A stretch of DNA of 52,655 nt, taken from the NCBI RefSeq assembly GCF_025165815.1, contig NZ_JAFFZE010000005.1, positions 1 through 52,655 of the forward strand, given 5' to 3'. The notes under the pieces were generated by a model that was not told the origin of the DNA, searched no databases, and saw only the letters and a program-made list of their open reading frames with translations. The position numbers were made by a program, and so were the translations under genes. This document shows positions 49,340 to 52,655 of the stretch, piece by piece (the stretch's first letter is position 1; every line of letters starts with the position of its first letter). Origin of the DNA: Actinophytocola gossypii. Its GTDB lineage: Bacteria; Actinomycetota; Actinomycetes; Mycobacteriales; Pseudonocardiaceae.

Positions 49340-49500
49340 GGACCGAGACCGCGCCTGTTCGCCGTCGTCGGCGGACGATCCCGACAGCTGGATAGCTACG
49401 TCGGGCGTCGCCTTCGCCGATCGTGTTGAGATGACCGCGGAGTGCGGCTCACTGGCATCGAAGTGACCGTGTGGGCGTAAGTCAGCTGGGGTGTGCGGTG
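49340..49500 (+). pseudogene. Decayed copy of the 44444-44735 gene pair
   Basis: DNA here aligns by eye with the gene at 44444: TGTTCGCCGTCGT, GGATAGC..CGTCGGGC, GCCTTCGCCGATCGTGTTGAG, ACCGCGGAGTGCGGC. In protein terms PRLFAVV is in one frame and GVAFADRVEMTAECG in another, ending with TGA at 49464-49466. Right after it, GTGTGGGCGTAAGTCAGCTGGGG matches the start of the 44735 gene (GTGTCCGCCGACGTCAGTTGGGG) with a stop inside. Frames are broken, so it is a relic of a duplicated block. Confidence 0.65.
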
Positions 49501-49603
49501 CTGGCGGACGAGCGGAGGCACGGGTTTCGGTCGCCAGCCGAGATCGTGCCGGTGCCACTTCCGTGACTACCAGCTTGGCGGGCGTGGCCACTAGGGTGGG
49601 ATC

Positions 49604-49996
49604 GTGCCTGGACGGGAGCCGACGCCTGAGGACGGCCCCCTGTTTCGATCGGCTCATGAGCACGCGGACGCCGTCGACCGGGCGGGGCCGGGTGCTGAGC
49701 GTCGGAAGGCTTGGACCCGCTTCATCCCGTCCGCTCTGGTCGCCCTCGCCGAGGGGTTCCTCCGCGAGGCGATGATCACGGGTGCGGTGCTGTTCTCGGT
49801 CATCGCCGCCGTGATCGGCGCGACCTCGGGTGAGGTGGCCTGGGCGGTCGCCTGTGTGGCCTCGGGGGTGGTCGGTGTCGTGCTCGTCCTGGTCGCGGTG
49901 GCACGACACTGGTCGTTCGGGCGCCAGTGGGCCGTGCTCCTCGGTGTACTCGCGCTTCAGGTCGCGCTGATGGTCACCTTCTGGCAAACAAGTTAG
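49604..49996 (+). CDS. Small membrane protein
   Basis: A 130-residue protein. After a polar ~45-residue start, three membrane helices follow: about 58-75 (MITGAVLFSVIAAVIGA), 80-100 and 108-127. No family is recognised. GTG 49604 follows GGGTGGGA. It lies before the third WXG locus on the same strand. Confidence 0.65.
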   Translation: MPGREPTPEDGPLFRSAHEHADAVDRAGPGAERRKAWTRFIPSALVALAEGFLREAMITGAVLFSVIAAVIGATSGEVAWAVACVASGVVGVVLVLVAVARHWSFGRQWAVLLGVLALQVALMVTFWQTS

Positions 49997-50080
49997 TCGT
50001 TTTCGCGTTCCGCACCTGTGGCGTCGCTCGCCGTGACATGCTCGCCGAGTCCCATCGAAGGCGGGTATGAGGGGGAGCTC

Positions 50081-50950
50081 ATGGCGGACTTCACGGTGGA
50101 ACTCAGTGACCTGCGGGGTTGGGCTGACCAGGTCGAGCGAGGTTCTGGCGACCTGGAGGCGGCCCACGGCTATGCCACCAGCAACATCGCCGACGCCGAC
50201 TTCGGCCGGATCCTCGAGCTGATCACCGACGACTACCAGGCACTTCTCACCGCCTTCCACACCGTTCTCCAGGCCGACGCCGCCGGCCTCGACCGCGCGA
50301 TGTCGGCACTCGACGCCAGCGCCGACACCTACCAGGCGGCGGACGACCGCTCCCGGAACCGGTTGACGGAAATAGACGGTCAGACCGCCGACATCACCGA
50401 CGACGGGGCCGCGAACGGGTTCACGGACCAGGCCGCGGCCGCCGCCAAGCTGACGCCACCGACCGATGGTGGCGAAACGCTTCCCGAGGTGTCCTTCGGC
50501 TGGATCCTCGACAAGGTGTGTGAACTCGTGGTCTGGGTCGGCGGCCCTGATCCGCGCGAGTACGTCACCCAGTGGATCGCCGGCGACGTGGCGAAGGCGT
50601 CGCGCCAGGTTTCCGCCTGGGAACATGTCGCCGACTGCGTCGACGCGGTCGACGTCAATCTCGACTCGGGTCGCGCCGCGATCACCCGCACCTGGACCGG
50701 CGCCGCGTCCACCGCCTCGGCCTCCCACATGGACCTGTGGAGCACCTGCCTGACCGAACAGAGTTCGGCCATGCGGCAGGTCGCCGCCCATCTTCGGGAC
50801 GCCGTCGACCAGGCGGTCAAGATGGCCCAGGTTGTCGTCGACATCATCAAGACGGTGATCAGCCTGGTCTCCGCCGCGCTCAGCAACGCCGCGATTCCCG
50901 CCTACGGCCAGTGGAAGCTGATCAAGACCGTCAAGAGGCGATCACCATGA
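50081..50950 (+). CDS. WXG-type T7SS protein (third locus)
   Basis: A 289-residue helical protein. The first ~100 residues resemble EspC/ESX-like helices with DTYQAADD (YxxxD export element) near 88. A second helical part holds a WXG turn (TWTGAAS near 207). A short hydrophobic stretch (VVVDIIKTVISLVSAALS) is near the C-terminus. ATG 50081 has GGGGGAG upstream. It is followed by a 45-residue gene with an ATGA-type overlap. Confidence 0.78.
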   Translation: MADFTVELSDLRGWADQVERGSGDLEAAHGYATSNIADADFGRILELITDDYQALLTAFHTVLQADAAGLDRAMSALDASADTYQAADDRSRNRLTEIDGQTADITDDGAANGFTDQAAAAAKLTPPTDGGETLPEVSFGWILDKVCELVVWVGGPDPREYVTQWIAGDVAKASRQVSAWEHVADCVDAVDVNLDSGRAAITRTWTGAASTASASHMDLWSTCLTEQSSAMRQVAAHLRDAVDQAVKMAQVVVDIIKTVISLVSAALSNAAIPAYGQWKLIKTVKRRSP

Positions 50951-51084
50951 TCAACAGTGCGCGCAAGGTCATCATGGTCTTCTGGAACGCACTCAACATG
51001 GTCAAGGCGCTCTTCATCGCCGCGATCAGCACCTTCAGTGCGGAATCGCTGCCGCCGGCGCCTTCGGCGCAGGTCCCGGCGTGA
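50947..51084 (+). CDS. 45-residue protein with one hydrophobic helix
   Basis: A short product with a hydrophobic helix (VIMVFWNALNMVKALFIAAI) and a Pro/Ser end. ATG 50947 overlaps the WXG gene stop, and its own stop overlaps the next start (GTGA). The tight overlaps on both sides make it likely to be real. It may be a membrane link for the neighbouring WXG product; no family is known. Confidence 0.6.
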   Translation: MINSARKVIMVFWNALNMVKALFIAAISTFSAESLPPAPSAQVPA

Positions 51085-51449
51085 CCGGTGACTTCTCCGG
51101 CCTCGCGGACGACTTTCGCGCTGCCGCCGCCGAACTCGATCGGGTAGTCGCCCAGGCCAGGCAGGACCTGGCTCGCTTTCGACGTGAGAACCAGCCCACG
51201 CAGGCGGAGCTGCGACAGCTGCAGGACGCGGCGCTGCGGGGAGAGCTCGGCTTCGACATGGAAGAGCTGGCACGCCGGGTCGACGAAGGCCGAGACGACT
51301 GGAGCGCGATCTTCTCCGGCGAGTCACCCAACTCGGTCCTGCTGCGTGGGCTGCTCACCCGGGTGATCGACGAGAACCGGGAGGCAGCCCGCACCGCGAT
51401 CGAAGATGATCCCGACTTCGACCCGTTCCCACCGCCCGAGGACCTGTGA
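51081..51449 (+). CDS. Helical T7SS-locus protein
   Basis: A 122-residue acidic, helical protein (LADDFRAAAAELDRVVAQARQDLARFR) with likely coiled-coil parts and an acidic, Pro-rich end. No WXG or YxxxD element. GTG start inside the upstream stop ties it to the WXG operon. Family not recognised; it may be the chaperone or partner, as no EspG is present here. Confidence 0.68.
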   Translation: MTGDFSGLADDFRAAAAELDRVVAQARQDLARFRRENQPTQAELRQLQDAALRGELGFDMEELARRVDEGRDDWSAIFSGESPNSVLLRGLLTRVIDENREAARTAIEDDPDFDPFPPPEDL

Positions 51450-51453
51450 TGGG

Positions 51454-51482
51454 GGTTTGCCAGCGTCGGGCGGCGGCAAACC
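51454..51482. terminator. Hairpin between WXG locus and thioredoxin
   Basis: GGTTTGCC (51454-51461) and GGCAAACC (51475-51482) form an 8-bp stem with a 13-base loop, five bases after the upstream stop and 28 bases before the thioredoxin start. Confidence 0.55.
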
Positions 51483-51510
51483 TCACCGAACACGACCTGA
51501 GGAGGCCGCA

Positions 51511-51879
51511 ATGGCGACCGTCGAGCTGACTACGGAGAACTTCTCCGACGTGGTCGGCAACGAGGGCACGGTGCTGATCGACTTCTGGGCCGCCTGGTGC
51601 GGGCCGTGTCGGAGTTTCGCGCCGGTGTTCGAGAAGGCGTCCGACGACCACGGGGACATCACCTTCGGCAAGGTGGACACGGAGGATCAGACCGAGATCG
51701 CGCAGGCGTTCGGGATCTCCTCCATCCCGACGCTGATGGCGGTGCGGGACGGGGTCGTGCTGTACGCGCAGCCGGGGGCCCTGCCGGCACCGGCGCTGGA
51801 GGAGCTGATCGGCAAGGTGCGGGACGTGGACATGAACGAGATCCGCGCCGCCATCGAGGCGGAGCAGGACAACGCCTGA
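51511..51879 (+). CDS. Thioredoxin
   Basis: A 122-residue cytosolic thioredoxin. WAAWCGPC is at 26-33, the cis-Pro is in SIPTLMAV near 72 and the fold is complete. It reduces protein disulfides. The C-terminus (VDMNEIRAAIEAEQ) is about 12 residues longer than E. coli thioredoxin. ATG 51511 has GAGGAGG upstream. No reductase gene is next to it. Confidence 0.95.
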   Translation: MATVELTTENFSDVVGNEGTVLIDFWAAWCGPCRSFAPVFEKASDDHGDITFGKVDTEDQTEIAQAFGISSIPTLMAVRDGVVLYAQPGALPAPALEELIGKVRDVDMNEIRAAIEAEQDNA

Positions 51880-51937
51880 CGTTTCAACACGCCTGGTCGG
51901 CGGAAACCTTCATCCAGCAGAAGGAGGTGGCACGACG

Positions 51938-52333
51938 ATGCCAGCGTCACAGGAACTGCCCAGCACACTGCAACGGTCCTCGAAGAAGGCCCAGCGCACC
52001 TGGAGCAAGGCCCACGACTCCGCCGTCGAGACCTACGGCGAGGGCCAGCGCGCCCACCGCACCGCGTTCGCCGCGCTCAAGCACAGCTTCGAGAAGGTCG
52101 GCGACCACTGGGAGGCCAAGGACAGCAAGGGCCCCTCGGACAAGCAGGCGAAGCGACGCACGGCCAAGCAGGGCAACACCGCCGGCGGGGTGGACGCCAA
52201 CGCCTCCAAGCAGCACCTCTACGACCGGGCCAAGCAGCTCGACGTCCGCGGCCGCTCCTCGATGAACAAGCAGGAGCTGGTCAAGGCCATCGAGAAGGCC
52301 AACAACCGCAAGACCGCCAAGGCCCGGAGCTGA
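51938..52333 (+). CDS. ChaB-like protein with C-terminal Rho_N/SAP-like motif
   Basis: A 131-residue basic protein. The N-terminal ~60 residues (LPSTLQRSSKKAQRTWSKAHDSAVETYG, then AHRTAFAALKHSF) match ChaB. The end (LYDRAKQLDVRGRSSMNKQELVKAIEKAN) is a Rho_N/SAP-like nucleic-acid-binding unit. ChaB was named as a cation transport regulator in E. coli, but the fold suggests DNA or RNA contact. ATG 51938, with AAGGAGG ten bases before. Confidence 0.88.
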   Translation: MPASQELPSTLQRSSKKAQRTWSKAHDSAVETYGEGQRAHRTAFAALKHSFEKVGDHWEAKDSKGPSDKQAKRRTAKQGNTAGGVDANASKQHLYDRAKQLDVRGRSSMNKQELVKAIEKANNRKTAKARS

Positions 52334-52335
52334 CC

Positions 52336-52590
52336 ATGACCGACCCCCGCTCCGAGCAGGACGGCGACCTGGAGCTGGACGCCGAGCCCCCGTACGAGGA
52401 CCCGCGCGCCTGGCGCGACCACGACCCGGACCTGGCCGAGAACGCCGACCCCGACCCGGCCGAGCAGCTCACCGTGCCGGGCGGGGGCGGCGAACCCGGC
52501 GACACCGAGCCCACCGCGATCGCCGAGGAGTACGACCCGGCCTACCCCGGTGGCCCGGAACAGGACGCCGTCCGCGTGGACGAGGAGTGA
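52336..52590 (+). CDS. Acidic, disordered hypothetical protein
   Basis: An 84-residue protein made mainly of Asp, Glu, Pro and Gly, probably unfolded. ATG two bases after the ChaB stop suggests one transcript; a very acidic partner beside a basic DNA-binding protein is plausible, but this is a guess. No family recognised. Confidence 0.6.
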   Translation: MTDPRSEQDGDLELDAEPPYEDPRAWRDHDPDLAENADPDPAEQLTVPGGGGEPGDTEPTAIAEEYDPAYPGGPEQDAVRVDEE

Positions 52591-52655
52591 ACCGGGCCGA
52601 GGACGGCCACCATGGTGGGGATCGTCAGCATGATCAGGATCGCGCCCAGGACGTC
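52542..52655 (-). CDS. Possible C-terminal fragment of a membrane protein (runs off right edge)
   Basis: The leftward frame from the window edge to TAG at 52542-52544 reads DVLGAILIMLTIPTMVAVLG followed by a polar tail, with G/C in nearly every third position. This looks like the last membrane helix of a convergent gene overlapping the acidic protein gene. Only 37 codons are visible, so it is tentative. Confidence 0.35.
   Translation of the reverse strand, partial: DVLGAILIMLTIPTMVAVLGPVHSSSTRTASCSGPPG

Overview
The window is high-GC actinobacterial DNA, most likely from the order Pseudonocardiales (Saccharothrix/Lentzea/Actinosynnema-like). This rests on EspG-type type VII secretion (T7SS) chaperones, DUF3558 lipoproteins, an XRE plus DUF397 regulator pair, a sortase-E type LAxTG anchor, and frequent GTG/TTG starts with GTGA/ATGA overlaps. 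No rRNA, tRNA, CRISPR array, integrase or transposase was recognised.

Bases 1-18101 hold part of a hybrid NRPS-PKS biosynthetic cluster. A leftward operon runs from 14415 to beyond the left edge: A-PCP, a free-standing C domain whose second motif His is Gln, a KS-AT-ACP-aminotransferase-C megasynthase, an arginine:glycine-type amidinotransferase, A-PCP-C, a membrane desaturase/hydroxylase, and the first codons of another A domain. Diverging from it is a two-gene ABC exporter whose nucleotide-binding domains are degenerate in complementary ways, leaving one complete ATP site. The gene set predicts a guanidine-bearing peptide with a polyketide-derived beta-amino acid. No thioesterase is visible, so the cluster continues to the left.

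Bases 18118-31000 hold an XRE-NACHT-membrane protein, an orphan T7SS substrate/chaperone operon (WXG proteins, EspC-like proteins, EspG, YbaB-like, secreted serine hydrolase) without any ESX core gene, an SDR/carboxymuconolactone decarboxylase pair, a sortase-anchored protein, a secreted M23 peptidase and a secreted carboxylesterase. Two strong hairpins lie at convergent gene ends.

Bases 31101-43109 form a defence and decay island. It has a VapBC pair, a Pol-beta-like nucleotidyltransferase, a Phd-PIN pair, a decayed EspG/YbaB copy joined to a broken exonuclease/BRCT gene, a 1750-residue SF1 helicase with a Vsr-like nuclease and three winged-helix repeats, a frameshifted small gene, a DNA methyltransferase remnant, and a GmrSD-like DUF262-HNH protein fused to an AlbA_2 domain.

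Bases 43247-52655 hold an XRE/DUF397 regulator with a palindromic candidate operator, small Cys-rich proteins, a PH/SHOCT-like protein, a second T7SS module (helical protein, DUF3558 lipoprotein, WXG/PPE-like protein, EspG), a decayed duplicate of a small gene, a third WXG locus, thioredoxin, a ChaB/Rho_N protein and an acidic small protein. Three EspG loci, one of them decayed, lie around the defence genes, which suggests recurrent exchange at this site.
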